64,000 bases of DNA from Actinomycetota bacterium. GTDB lineage: Bacteria; Actinomycetota; Thermoleophilia; Gaiellales; F1-60-MAGs149. The notes beneath the pieces are model-generated. The model saw nothing but the letters and a program-made list of their open reading frames with translations. It was not told where the DNA came from and did no database searches. This document shows, one piece after another, positions 33,918-42,408 of this stretch. Position 1 is the first letter of the stretch; the number at the start of each line of letters is the position of its first letter. Location of the stretch: NCBI GenBank assembly GCA_009885805.1, contig VFJZ01000005.1, positions 1 through 64,000 on the forward strand, written 5' to 3'. The translations under genes and the position numbers were made by a program.

Positions 33918-35591
33918 GTGGCCGAATACGTCTACACGATGTTCCGCGCGAACAAGTTCTATGGCGCCGACAAGCAGGTCTTGAAGGAGATCTCGCTGTC
34001 GTTCCTGCCGGGCGCGAAGATCGGCGTGCTGGGCCTGAACGGCGCCGGCAAGTCGACGCTCCTGAAGGTGATGGCGGGCCTCGAGGAGATCTCGAACGGC
34101 GTCGCGGAGCCCGCGCCGGGTCTGCGGGTCGGCTACCTCGCGCAGGAGCCGGAACTCGATCCGGACAAGGACGTGCGCGGCAACGTCGAGGACGGCGTGC
34201 GCCCCGTCCGCGACGCGCTCGACCGCTTCACCGAGCTGTCGATGAAGTTCGCGGAGCCGATGTCGGACGACGAGATGAACGCGCTGCTCGTCGAGCAGGG
34301 CGACGTCCAGGACCTGATCGAGCGGCTCGACGGCTGGAATCTCGACCGCACGCTCGACGTCGCGATGGATGCCCTGCGCTGCCCGCCCGGCGACCAGGAG
34401 GTGACGACGTTGTCCGGCGGCGAACGTCGACGCGTCGCGCTCGCGCGCCTGCTGCTGTCGCAGCCGGACATGTTGCTCCTCGACGAGCCGACGAACCATC
34501 TCGACGCGGAGTCGGTCGCCTGGCTGGAGCGGTTCCTGCACACGTTCGCCGGCACGGTCGTCGCGATCACCCATGATCGCTACTTCCTCGACAACGTCGC
34601 CGGCTGGATCCTGGAACTCGACCGCGGTCGGGGGATCCCGTTCGAGGGCAACTACTCGAGCTGGCTGGAGCAGAAGGAGGCCCGCCTGGCGCAGGAGGGT
34701 CGTCAGGCCGACGCCCGCCGCCGCACGCTGCAGCGCGAGCTGGAGTGGGTGCGGATGTCGCCGACCGCCCGCCATGCGAAGTCGAAGGCGCGCCTCGGTG
34801 CGTACGAGAAGCTGCTCGCCGAGGACCAGGCCGTGCGGCTGGAGGCGGTCGAGATCCACATTCCGCCAGGCCCGCGGCTCGGCAGCCTCGTCGTCGAGGC
34901 CGAGGGCGTCCGCAAGTCGTTCGGCGACCGGCTGCTGATCGACGATCTCAGCTTCTCCCTCCCGCCCGGCGGCATCGTCGGCGTGATCGGCCCGAACGGC
35001 GCGGGCAAGACGACGCTGTTCCGGATGATCGTCGGCGACGAGCAGCCCGACGCGGGCGAGCTCCGCGTCGGCGACTCGGTGCAGGTCGCGTACGTCGACC
35101 AGAGCCGCGCCGAGCTCGACCCGGCGAACACGGTCTGGAAGGAGATCTCCGGTGGCCGCGATCTGATCGAGCTCGGCAAGCGCGAGATCAACTCGCGCGC
35201 GTACTGCTCGTGGTTCAACTTCCGCGGCGGCGACCAGCAGAAGCCGGTCGGGCAGCTGTCGGGCGGCGAGCGCAACCGTGTCCATCTTGCGAAGGTGCTG
35301 CGCAGCGGCGGCAACCTGCTGCTCCTCGACGAGCCGACGAACGACCTCGATGTCGACACCCTGCGCGCGCTCGAGCAGGCGCTGCTCGACTTCGCCGGCT
35401 GTGCCGTAGTGATCTCGCACGATCGCTGGTTCCTGGATCGCGTCGCGACACACATCCTGGCGTTCGAGGGCGACTCGCAGACGGTCTGGTTCGAGGGGTC
35501 GTACGCGGAGTACGAGGAGAGTCGCCGCAAGCGCCTCGGCGCCGACGCCGACCAGCCGCACCGGATCCGCTACAAGCCCGTGGTTCGCTGA
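33918..35591 (+). CDS. ettA: ABC-F translation factor EttA
   Basis: A 557-aa cytosolic ABC-F ATPase with two nucleotide-binding domains. The first has [24 protein letters not shown] and DEPTNHLD; the second has [24 protein letters not shown] and DEPTNDLD. An arm and linker lie between them. EttA binds the ribosomal E site and throttles initiation at low energy. It starts at GTG 33918, 30 bp from the divergent fusion gene. Length and N-terminus ([13 protein letters not shown]) match the family. Confidence 0.95.
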   Translation: MAEYVYTMFRANKFYGADKQVLKEISLSFLPGAKIGVLGLNGAGKSTLLKVMAGLEEISNGVAEPAPGLRVGYLAQEPELDPDKDVRGNVEDGVRPVRDALDRFTELSMKFAEPMSDDEMNALLVEQGDVQDLIERLDGWNLDRTLDVAMDALRCPPGDQEVTTLSGGERRRVALARLLLSQPDMLLLDEPTNHLDAESVAWLERFLHTFAGTVVAITHDRYFLDNVAGWILELDRGRGIPFEGNYSSWLEQKEARLAQEGRQADARRRTLQRELEWVRMSPTARHAKSKARLGAYEKLLAEDQAVRLEAVEIHIPPGPRLGSLVVEAEGVRKSFGDRLLIDDLSFSLPPGGIVGVIGPNGAGKTTLFRMIVGDEQPDAGELRVGDSVQVAYVDQSRAELDPANTVWKEISGGRDLIELGKREINSRAYCSWFNFRGGDQQKPVGQLSGGERNRVHLAKVLRSGGNLLLLDEPTNDLDVDTLRALEQALLDFAGCAVVISHDRWFLDRVATHILAFEGDSQTVWFEGSYAEYEESRRKRLGADADQPHRIRYKPVVR

Positions 35592-35592
35592 G

Positions 35593-36501
35593 TCAGCCCG
35601 AACGCGCCGCGACGACGGCGGCGGCGAAGGCGGCGTCGAGCGCGGCTGAGCCGATGTTGCAGACGGCGACACGCGTGCCGCGACGTCCCGCCGCCAGCGC
35701 CTGACCGACGGTCGCCGACGGTTCTTCCCAGCCGCGGAAGCGGCCGAGGTCGCGGTAGTAGCGCCACTGCGCGAGGTCGTCGGTGAGAACGACGCCCGCA
35801 CTGGCGATCGCGTCGGGTGCGAAGACGGCGTCGAGGTCGACGGGCAGCATCAGGGTGTCGGGCCCGATGCAGTCGGCCGTCACAACCGGGACGGGGTCGT
35901 CGACGAGCGGCGCGGTCGAGATGACGATGTCGGCGCCGCGCGAGGCCTCACGAGCGTCGTTCACGACGACGCCGCCGGCGACGAGCGCCGCCGCGCGGTC
36001 GTGGACGGGGTCGACCGCGCGGATCTCCGCGTCGGGGTTGAGCGCGCGCAGGAGCGCCGCGTGGTAGCGGCCCTGCTCGCCGCAGCCGATGATCGTCGCG
36101 ACGCGCCAGCCGGCGGGCGCGAACGTCCGCACGCAAAGGCCGCTCGCCGCCGCCGTTCGCGCGGCCGTGATCTCGCGCGCGTCGAGGACTGCGGTGACCA
36201 TCCCCGTCGCGGAGTCGTTGAGGATGATGACGCCCTCGATGTACGGCAACCCGAGGGACGGGTTCTCGGGGTAGCCGCTGACCCACTTGATCGCCGTCAC
36301 GTCGTCGTCCGCGAGGTACGCCGGCATGGCGTGGATGAACGTGTCGGGGCGCGGGTGGACGCCGATCTTGGGCGGCGCCTCGACGCGGCCGTCGGCCATC
36401 GCGCGGTACGTCCGCTCAACGAGGTCGATCTGGGCGGGGATCGGCGGCAGCAGCGCGCGAACCTCGTCGCGGCCGAGGAAGAGGGGTGCAGCGTCAGGCA
36501 T
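35593..36501 (-). CDS. Ornithine cyclodeaminase family protein (second copy)
   Basis: A 302-aa NAD(P)-binding enzyme with HAMPAYLADDDVTAIKWVSGYPEN, DAREITAARTAA and a dinucleotide fold VATIIGCGEQGRYHAALL (about residue 127). A late LTDDLAQWRYY segment follows. It is only distantly similar to the copy at 24132, so this is divergence rather than recent duplication. It could act on ornithine, a ketimine or an opine. ATG 36501 was chosen, and it converges on ettA with a 1-nt gap. Confidence 0.87.
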   Translation of the reverse strand: MPDAAPLFLGRDEVRALLPPIPAQIDLVERTYRAMADGRVEAPPKIGVHPRPDTFIHAMPAYLADDDVTAIKWVSGYPENPSLGLPYIEGVIILNDSATGMVTAVLDAREITAARTAAASGLCVRTFAPAGWRVATIIGCGEQGRYHAALLRALNPDAEIRAVDPVHDRAAALVAGGVVVNDAREASRGADIVISTAPLVDDPVPVVTADCIGPDTLMLPVDLDAVFAPDAIASAGVVLTDDLAQWRYYRDLGRFRGWEEPSATVGQALAAGRRGTRVAVCNIGSAALDAAFAAAVVAARSG

Positions 36502-36569
36502 TGTCGCAATGGTGCCGCACACCTTTGCGACACGCGGCGGGCGGCGTCAGGCCTGGCTAGAGTGCGCGC

Positions 36570-36662
36570 GGGGCGGCAGCTCCCTGGTGGGGGATCCGGT
36601 CTTCAAAACCGGCAGGGCGGCGTAGCCCGTCGCTTGGTAGGTTCGATTCCTGCGCCGCCTCG
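36570..36662 (+). tRNA. selC: tRNA-Sec (anticodon TCA)
   Basis: A 93-nt selenocysteine tRNA. The 8-bp acceptor GGGGCGGC pairs with GCCGCCTC (one G-T). It has an extended D stem CTCCC-TGGT-GGGGG, anticodon arm CCGGT-CTTCAAA-ACCGG with anticodon TCA, a long variable arm with GGGC/GCCC, and T arm GTAGG-TTCGATT-CCTGC. Discriminator G, no CCA. Its 3' half is part of the 64-bp repeat that borders the integrated element. No selA, selB or selD is in the window. Confidence 0.93.
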
Positions 36663-36663
36663 T
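36600..36663 (+). repeat. attL: 64-bp direct repeat in the tRNA-Sec 3' half
   Basis: The repeat runs from the last base of the anticodon 5' stem to one base past the tRNA. It is identical to 40657-40720. The element supplied this copy and so keeps the tRNA intact. Confidence 0.92.
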
Positions 36664-36803
36664 AGGCCGAACATAGTGGCTATTTGCGGCCAATCCTTGA
36701 AGATCACTGCGTCATCGCCGGAGGGGTCTGGCTTCCACTCGCAACCGCTTGGAACCGCTCTCGGGGGCAGAGGACTGTCGCGCGACGATGGTAGCCTCGG
36801 CCG

Positions 36804-37809
36804 ATGGCGCAGCTCGCCGGCATCGAGGTCAGGCACGCCAAGGCATGCGCGTCGCGCTGCTCCCGTCGCTGCAACTGCCGGCCGACCTACCAGGCGAGCG
36901 TCTGGAACGCGCGCGAGGCGACGCGGATCCGCAAGACCTTCCCGACCCTCGCGGCGGCGCGCGCCTGGCGCTCTGACGCGCAGACGGCGATCCGGCGCGG
37001 CACGATGCGCGCGCCGCAGACGCTGACGCTGCGGGAGGTCGCGGCAGCCTGGCTCGAGGGCGCCCGCGACGGTAGCATCCGCAACCGCTCGGGCGATCAC
37101 TACAAGCCGAGCGCAGTACGCGGGTACGAGACGTCGCTGCGTCTCCGGCTGCTCCCCGTTCTCGGCTCGGCGAAGCTCTCCGAGATCCAGCGCGGCGACG
37201 TCCAGGCCCTCGTGGACGTGATGCTCGCTCACCAGGTGGACGCCTCGACGATCCGGAACACGCTGATGCCGTTGCGGGCGATCTGCCGGCGCGCGGTCGC
37301 GCGCGGCGACCTGGCCGTGAACCCGACGACTGCGATGGCGCTGCCCGCCGTGCGCGGGAGGCGTGATCGGGCCGAAGTCGCGCGCCGGCCGCCGATCGGT
37401 GCCCATCGCCGCGGTCCTCCGCGATCACCTGGTCGAGCACAAGCACGAGGCCGGCCAGCACGAGCTCGTATTGGCAACGCTGAACGGTAACGCGTTCGAC
37501 CCGGCCATGATCGCCGAGCGGTCCCGACGGGTGTGGCGATGGGCCGGGCTGGAAGGGATCACCCTCCACGAGGCGCGTCACACCTTCGCCTCCCTGATGA
37601 TCGCCGCCGGAGTCAACGCCAAGGCGCTCGCCGACTACACGGGCCACGCCTCGGTCACGATCACCTTCGACCGCTACGGCCACCTCCTGCCCGGCAACGA
37701 GGACGAGGCGGCCTCGCGGCTCGACGCCTACCTCGAGCGCGCGGACACGCAAGCCCGATTGGCCCAGCTCGACGGACGGTCAGACGAGCAGGGCCCGACA
37801 GAAGCGTGA
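36804..37809 (+). pseudogene. int: Tyrosine recombinase/integrase with internal deletion
   Basis: From ATG 36804 the N-terminal arm-binding and SAM-like core domains are intact (KTFPTLAAARAW, LTLREVAAAWLEGARDG, STIRNTLMPLRAICRRAV) up to LPAVRGRR near 37360. The continuation is in another frame and starts at GPKSRAGRRSVPIAAVL. It holds the C-terminal catalytic residues HEARHTF, GHAS and the Tyr in DRYGHLLP. The expected stretch of roughly 70 residues with the first catalytic Arg (usually GLRRGEL) is missing. The junction near 37352-37370 therefore marks an out-of-frame deletion. Confidence 0.82.
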
Positions 37810-38612
37810 GATGGCGAGCACGCCGTCGGCCGCGGTCGTCGCGGCGTCAAGCCGAGGGTCGTCGATCACCATCTGCTCGACGTACGCGCGGGCACCTTGC
37901 GCGGAGCCGTCAGCGAAGTTCGCTTGGAGGTCGAGGATGCCGGTCTGCAACTGCCGGAGGTCGTCCGGCCCGAACAGCTCGAGGACGCGCGTGACGGCGC
38001 TTTCGACGCCGCCGGCATCGTTGTGGAGCAGCACGAACGCAACGTCGTACCAATCCTTCGGCTTACGACGCTCGCGGGCCGCAGCCACCTTCGCGAGCAG
38101 GAACCCGGCAAGCCCTGCGACATTGACGTCCGCCGCCAGCCGAACGCCGCCGAGCCGACCGGTCAGCGTGCGCCGCTCCATGTCCCGCGCGGCAAAGCCG
38201 GTGCCGCGCAGGTTGATCGCGCCAAGCGAGTCGCAGTCGTCGAACACGATGATCGCTTGGGCCGGCTCGCCGGGCAGATCGGCGAGAAGCTCGAACTTGA
38301 CCTCGGCCGGAATCCCGCCGTCAATGCTCCGCCAGCGCCACACGAGCGGTGAGGCAGGCTCGAACTCCGCGTTGCGCAAGGCGCGCTCGAGCCGCGCCGT
38401 CTGAATCGCGCCCGCCGCGTATCTCCAGATCGACCTGGACGTCGATTGTCCGTCGTGCCCGCATGCCGAACCCGAGAGCCCGCGCAGAGCAGTTGCGGGA
38501 CGAGACCACCCAGGAGCACGAACTCCGGTGTGGCGCCGTAGTGGTGGACGACGCGCACCAGCGCCAGCTCTGCGGCGGCTCGCGCAGCCTGGGTGCGCTC
38601 CGGCTGGCTCAC
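37780..38612 (-). pseudogene. abiEii: AbiEii-type nucleotidyltransferase toxin, two frameshifts
   Basis: ATG 38612 starts TPEFVLLGGLVPQLLCAGSR...HAGTTD, the family N-terminus. The next part, IDVQVDLEI, is one base out of frame, and RLERALRNAEFEP to the end is out by one more. Dropping one base at 38446/38447 and one at 38420 gives a continuous protein of about 276 aa with VKFELLADL and DWYDVAFVLLHN. It is a type IV toxin (nucleotidyltransferase fold) in this family. The start overlaps the antitoxin stop as ATGA, and it converges on the integrase. Confidence 0.78.
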
Positions 38613-39634
38613 CGGCCACCACGCGGGGTCGCGGGTGCGAGCATCCGTTCGCGGAGGTGCTCCGCGGCGTCCTCACCGCGTACGCCTGCCGCGCGGAGGT
38701 CGGCGAACACTCGCGGCCAAGGCGCGCAGGACAGGCCGCCGTCGGGCCGCGTCGACAGGCGCGCGGTGGCTGGCGACGCGAACGCGCGGAGCAGGAGACG
38801 GCCGCCGTCGATCTCGAGGAGCGACGCTTCCGCCGCCGCGACGTGGAGATCGCTCACGCTTCCCGCGACGACGTAGAGCACGAGGGGAGCGATCTCGGTC
38901 TGCACCGGCGCGAGCACGGCAGCCGCGAGCGCGCCCGTCGCCGCCCAGCCTCGACCGTGCGCCTCCCACCGCCGGCCAACGGCCACTGCGTCCTCGACCG
39001 GAGCGCGCCAGAGAACGCCGAGCCGTAGCCCCCAAACCGGCTTCGCGTCCGCCACCGCGCCAGCGTAGGCAGACAGCAGTAGGTCCGGATCGCCGACGCG
39101 CCGGGCGGAGTTGCGACCCCGGGCGGCGTCAGCCACCAGCAGCCCCTCCTCCGTGAGGAAGCGCAACGCGCTGGTCGACGCTCCCACGGAGAGGCCCGTC
39201 GCCGCAACGACCGCCGACACACTCGCCCGGACGCCAACGAGCAGCGCCTCCGCAACCGAAAGTGCCGCCGGCGTCCACGATCTCGGCACAACGCGTCGGG
39301 CAGGCGGCGCGCCGTCGCGCACGACAACCAGCGATCCGACGGCGATCTCTGCGGCGCCGGTCTCGTCCGCCCAGCCGACGCCGGCCGCCCGCGCTGCCTC
39401 GCGCGCACCCGGCGACATTCCCGGGGCGACGAGGATATCGGTGCCGAGCGGCGAGGCGAGCGCTGCGCGCACCTCCCGAGGCCAACCTCTCTCGACCCAC
39501 CGGGCACGGATCGTCGTCGCCCCAACCGCAAGCTCGACGACCCCGTCGCGAGCGCTCTTCAGGTCGACGTCGACCGTCGGCACGGCACGGCGCAGCGCCG
39601 CGACTATCCTCCCGTTCGGTGATCGCTCCAACAT
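38609..39634 (-). CDS. abiEi: AbiEi-like antitoxin with winged helix-turn-helix
   Basis: A 341-aa protein. The N-terminal domain (VDLKSARDGVVELAVG, ILVAPGMSPGAREAA) resembles a nuclease-like regulator fold. A winged HTH at about residues 125-180 reads SVSAVVAATGLSVGASTSAL and FLTEEGLLV. It is the usual partner upstream of AbiEii and would repress its own promoter. ATG 39634 (MLERSPNG) is preferred over a non-ATG start at 39655. It is intact although its toxin is broken. Confidence 0.75.
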   Translation of the reverse strand: MLERSPNGRIVAALRRAVPTVDVDLKSARDGVVELAVGATTIRARWVERGWPREVRAALASPLGTDILVAPGMSPGAREAARAAGVGWADETGAAEIAVGSLVVVRDGAPPARRVVPRSWTPAALSVAEALLVGVRASVSAVVAATGLSVGASTSALRFLTEEGLLVADAARGRNSARRVGDPDLLLSAYAGAVADAKPVWGLRLGVLWRAPVEDAVAVGRRWEAHGRGWAATGALAAAVLAPVQTEIAPLVLYVVAGSVSDLHVAAAEASLLEIDGGRLLLRAFASPATARLSTRPDGGLSCAPWPRVFADLRAAGVRGEDAAEHLRERMLAPATPRGGR

Positions 39635-39642
39635 CGAACACC

Positions 39643-39657
39643 CAGTATATAACACTG
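39643..39657 (-). promoter_or_regulatory. Operator-like inverted repeat at the abiE promoter
   Basis: CAGT-ATATAAC-ACTG is an inverted repeat enclosing an AT-rich TATA-like box, 9 nt upstream of the AbiEi ATG. The surroundings are unusually AT-rich for this genome. Self-repression by AbiEi at this site is plausible from the family's behaviour. Confidence 0.45.
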
Positions 39658-40002
39658 TTTCAGAGATATAAGCAATTTCTGTGATCTATGTTGGACGTGC
39701 ATGGCGACCGTCTCGGGCCGGTGCCCTCCAGAGGTCCGATCCGGCGACCAGGCCCGGCTGGCGAAGACCGCGAACCGCAGCGACCGCCAAAACACCCGGC
39801 GGAGCGGGCGTCGGAAGTCCGCTCGGGCGTTACCAACGCCCTCGTCGCATCTTGATGCATATGTGTCTCCTGACTGAATCTGCTCAGTCTGCGGGCGCTC
39901 CTGGAGTGCTGGCGACGCGCGTTGCCAGCACTCCACATCGCCGAGCGCGACGACCAGTCGAGTCGTGTATATTCTCTCTCCACTGCGGCGAAGCGAGGGC
40001 GG
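39658..40002. other. Intergenic region of the element with a 12-bp hairpin
   Basis: No gene is seen in these 345 bases between two divergent genes. It contains the perfect inverted repeat TGGAGTGCTGGC / GCCAGCACTCCA at 39902-39913 and 39924-39935, with a loop that is itself palindromic (ACGCGCGT). A TATATT box at 39968-39973 probably serves the gene at 40003. The hairpin could be an operator or a relic of an element origin. Confidence 0.5.
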
Positions 40003-40338
40003 ATGAACATCGAGCGTTGGCTGCGGGTCGTTGCGTGGGTGGCTGCGGCGTTGTACGTGGTCGTCGGCGTAGGAGAGCTGATCTTCGCCGACGAGTCGCT
40101 GGGACGTCGCATCTCGTTCGCGGTGGTGTTGATCGTGTTTGCTGTGCTGGTGATGGGTGGTGTCGCGCTGATCGCGCAGAGGCCGTGGATCGGCGCCGCG
40201 GTCGCGTCAATCGGAGCAATCGCTGCCGGGTTCGCGTTGTTCTGGACGGTTGCCGCGATCGTGCTCGGGCTTGCGATCGTTGTGCTGTCGGTGATGGTCG
40301 CTCGGCGGTCGACTGCGACCCAAACAAGACTGGCCTAA
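40003..40338 (+). CDS. Small membrane protein (111 aa) carried by the element
   Basis: Four predicted membrane helices: WVAAALYVVVGVGEL, ISFAVVLIVFAVLVMGGVAL, WIGAAVASIGAIAAGFALFW and AIVLGLAIVVLSVMVA. ATG 40003 has a GAGGGCGG ribosome site. It ends inside a terminator stem. No family is recognised. In the cargo of a defence-like element it could be an immunity or membrane effector protein, but nothing in the sequence proves that. Confidence 0.7.
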   Translation: MNIERWLRVVAWVAAALYVVVGVGELIFADESLGRRISFAVVLIVFAVLVMGGVALIAQRPWIGAAVASIGAIAAGFALFWTVAAIVLGLAIVVLSVMVARRSTATQTRLA

Positions 40339-40356
40339 CGTTCCGCTAGGCCAGTC
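40328..40356 (+). terminator. Hairpin terminator after the membrane protein gene
   Basis: GACTGGCCTA (40328-40337) and TAGGCCAGTC (40347-40356) form a 10-bp stem with a 9-nt loop. The TAA stop of the gene lies within the stem. Confidence 0.65.
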
Positions 40357-40656
40357 CGGGACGCCGTTGAAGCCGCAGAAGATTCAGAACGCCAGCTGCG
40401 CGTAGGGTGCGCGTACGAGCTTGGCTCCAAATGCTTCCATTCCCGTAGTTCGCCGCATCCGCGAAGCTACTTAATTGCAGGATGTTTCGGTTTCGGACCG
40501 CTGCTTTCAGCGCACCTGGACGGACTCGCAGTCCGTGGGCGGCAGGGCTACGGCTGGTGGGACGGCCGGACGGACCGTCGCGCAGACTGTCGCGCGGCCA
40601 CGACGGCCACCTCGGGAACGGCTCGACCAAGCCGAATTGCTCCCGCCGCTAGCTCC
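40357..40656. other. Non-coding right end of the element
   Basis: No supportable gene is found in these 300 bases before attR. GC is lower at 40400-40500 than in the flanks. Short open frames exist but show no coding bias or family similarity. Recombinase arm sites would be expected here, but no repeat set is clear. Confidence 0.4.
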
Positions 40657-40720
40657 TCTTCAAAACCGGCAGGGCGGCGTAGCCCGTCGCTTGGTAGGTT
40701 CGATTCCTGCGCCGCCTCGT
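40657..40720 (+). repeat. attR: displaced 3' half of tRNA-Sec
   Basis: A perfect 64-bp copy of 36600-36663. The sequence 5' of it does not restore the acceptor, D arm or anticodon stem, so it is not a functional tRNA. Confidence 0.92.
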
Positions 40721-40733
40721 CGTGCGCTCGTGC

Positions 40734-41009
40734 TCAGGCTACGTCGAGGAACGCCCGCAGCGCGCGCCGGATCAGGTCGCTCTGCGTCGTGTGCTCGTCG
40801 ACAGCGCGCGCCTCGAGGGCACGACGCAGCTCGGGGTCGAGGCGGACGGGCACGATCTCGGACGGGCCCGAGCCGATGCGCGGGCGACCGCGAACCTTGA
40901 GCTTCGCCGGGTCGTAGCCGCGCTCGGCCTCCGCGGCCAGGCGCTCGACCAGCTTGTCCGTGACGGACACGCCGCCGGATGTGCCGATCACGTCAGGCTT
41001 GTCGGTCAT
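40734..41009 (-). CDS. Ribbon-helix-helix (CopG-like) antitoxin
   Basis: A 91-aa protein. The C-terminal RHH core is EIVPVRLDPELRRALEARA followed by TTQSDLIRRALRAFLDVA. The N-terminal part (VTDKLVERLAAEAERGYDPA) would bind the partner toxin. Its ATG overlaps the upstream gene's stop as ATGA. It is a typical type II antitoxin that also represses its operon. It lies just outside the integrated element. Confidence 0.83.
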   Translation of the reverse strand: MTDKPDVIGTSGGVSVTDKLVERLAAEAERGYDPAKLKVRGRPRIGSGPSEIVPVRLDPELRRALEARAVDEHTTQSDLIRRALRAFLDVA

Positions 41010-41320
41010 GGCAAGAGGTGGTGGTAGGTGGCCCGGAGCGGGATGGCGCGGATCACGAGCACTCGACCGTCATCGAACTCCAGCGCGATGACTTCGAGGA
41101 TGTTCGCGGCTCGGTCTGGGCCGATAAGGAGGACGCGCAGCGGCGGGCCCTCATCGAGGTCGGCGACGACGAGCGCGTGCTCCACCGCGTGGACGATGTC
41201 CCCGTCTAGCTTCGAGCGGCGCACGCCGAGTCGCTCCGCCTGGTGGGTCGTGACGAATCCGTCCTGCTCGCGAAGGGCGGCCTCGAGGCGGTCGAGGAGA
41301 GCACCTGTGGTCTCGGGCAT
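41006..41320 (-). CDS. Putative type II toxin partner (104 aa)
   Basis: ATG 41320. An N-terminal helix (ETTGALLDRLEAALREQDGF) is followed by a BrnT/RelE-like compact part: DIVHAVEHALVVADLDEGPP, RVLLIGPDRAANILEVIALE and a basic IRAIPLRATYHHLLP. The HxLVV...GPDxAxNxLEV...IxAxxxRxxY pattern resembles toxins paired with RHH antitoxins. Family and activity are not proven. Gene order is toxin first, antitoxin second. Confidence 0.65.
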   Translation of the reverse strand: MPETTGALLDRLEAALREQDGFVTTHQAERLGVRRSKLDGDIVHAVEHALVVADLDEGPPLRVLLIGPDRAANILEVIALEFDDGRVLVIRAIPLRATYHHLLP

Positions 41321-41424
41321 GACGATATCAACGCATATTTTGTTACCCCCGGGGGGGTTCAACATCTGTACCAACTACAGGAGCGCGACCATGAACACCG
41401 GGGCTCTGGCCGTCAGCACGGCGC

Positions 41425-42360
41425 TCACGTCGTCCGCCCCACCGCGGCGACCACCGCAAGCAGCAGGCGGTCGCGCTCGGCCTGGAGCTCGGCGATCGTC
41501 CGGTCGCCCGCCTCGTCCGCGACACCGTCGATGAGCGCCTGCCGGACATCGGGCGTCAGCGTCGGGCTGCCGAGGTCGTCCCACCACTCCTGCATCGGCC
41601 CGCCGATGTGGTCGAGGAAGTGCGGCATCCCACCTTCGCCACCAGCCAACGCGAAGGTCAGGTGCGGCCCCATGAACGCCCAGCGCAGGCCGGGCCCGTG
41701 CGCGATCGCGGCGTCGACGTCGGCGACGCTCGCCACGCCGTCGGCGACGAGGCTCACCGCCTCCCGCCACAGCGCCGCCTGCAGGCGGTTGGCGACGTGG
41801 CCCTTCACCTCCTTGCGGATGTGGATCGGGCGCTTGCCCATCGCGCGGTAGAAGGCCATCGCGCGCTCGATCGCCGCCGCGGAGGTCTGCGCACCGCCGA
41901 CGACCTCCACGAGCGGGATCAGGTGCGGCGGATTGAACGGATGCCCGACGATGCAGCGCTCCGGGTGCCGGCAGGCGAGCTGCAGCCGGCTGACGAGAAG
42001 GCCGGACGAACTCGACGCGATCACCGCATCCGGCGGCGACGCGGCGTCCAGCAGGGCGAACAGTTCGACCTTGAGGTCCTCGCGCTCCGGCCCTGACTCC
42101 TGGACGAAGGCGGCGCCCTCGACCGCCTCGGCGGGATCGCGCACGAAGCTCAGGCGATCCGGCGACGCACCGGGCGCGGCGTCAGAGAGCCGGTCGAGCG
42201 TGCTCCACGCCCGTTCGACGAACGCGCGGACGAACGCCTCGGCGTGCGGCGCGGGATCGCTCGCCACGACATCGCGGCCGCGGTGCAGGAACGTCGCCGC
42301 CCAGCTCGCTCCGATCGTCCCGGCGCCGACGACGGCGACACGTGTTCGGTCTGCCTCCAC
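41425..42360 (-). CDS. 3-hydroxyacyl-CoA dehydrogenase/L-carnitine dehydrogenase-like
   Basis: A 311-aa NAD-dependent dehydrogenase. The Rossmann motif VAVVGAGTIGASWAATFL is at residues 8-25. The substrate region reads SSSSGLLVSRLQ and GHPFNPPHLIPLVEVVGG (catalytic His), with a helical C-terminal domain containing VKGHVANRLQAALWREA. It has the single-domain length of lambda-crystallin, L-gulonate or carnitine dehydrogenases rather than full FadB. GTG 42360. Confidence 0.85.
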   Translation of the reverse strand: MEADRTRVAVVGAGTIGASWAATFLHRGRDVVASDPAPHAEAFVRAFVERAWSTLDRLSDAAPGASPDRLSFVRDPAEAVEGAAFVQESGPEREDLKVELFALLDAASPPDAVIASSSSGLLVSRLQLACRHPERCIVGHPFNPPHLIPLVEVVGGAQTSAAAIERAMAFYRAMGKRPIHIRKEVKGHVANRLQAALWREAVSLVADGVASVADVDAAIAHGPGLRWAFMGPHLTFALAGGEGGMPHFLDHIGGPMQEWWDDLGSPTLTPDVRQALIDGVADEAGDRTIAELQAERDRLLLAVVAAVGRTT

Positions 42361-42408
42361 GCGACAACCCTCCCCGGCTCGGCGGAGGCGCCATCATACT
42401 CCCGCCTC

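Larger units (their letters stand above)
36664..40656 (+). mobile_element. Decayed 4.1-kb integrative element in tRNA-Sec
   Basis: The segment lies between two perfect 64-bp copies of the tRNA-Sec 3' half, with a tyrosine integrase next to attL in the usual orientation. Cargo is an AbiEi/AbiEii pair and a small membrane protein. There are no replication or conjugation genes, so it is a satellite-size or deleted island. The integrase has lost part of its catalytic domain and abiEii is frameshifted, so the element looks stranded. Confidence 0.85.

Noticed and set aside
33918-35801. Long open frame antisense to ettA
   Set aside because: It has Arg/Asp/Val-rich composition typical of high-GC antisense and no motif, while the plus strand encodes a complete ABC-F protein.
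40657-40720. A second tRNA gene
   Set aside because: Only the 3' half of tRNA-Sec is present; the 5' flank cannot form the acceptor, D or anticodon stem. It is an attachment-site copy.
41343-41362. C/G run CCCCCGGGGGGG as a terminator
   Set aside because: It is perfectly self-complementary without a loop and lies upstream of the toxin gene start, so it is more likely simple repeat sequence.
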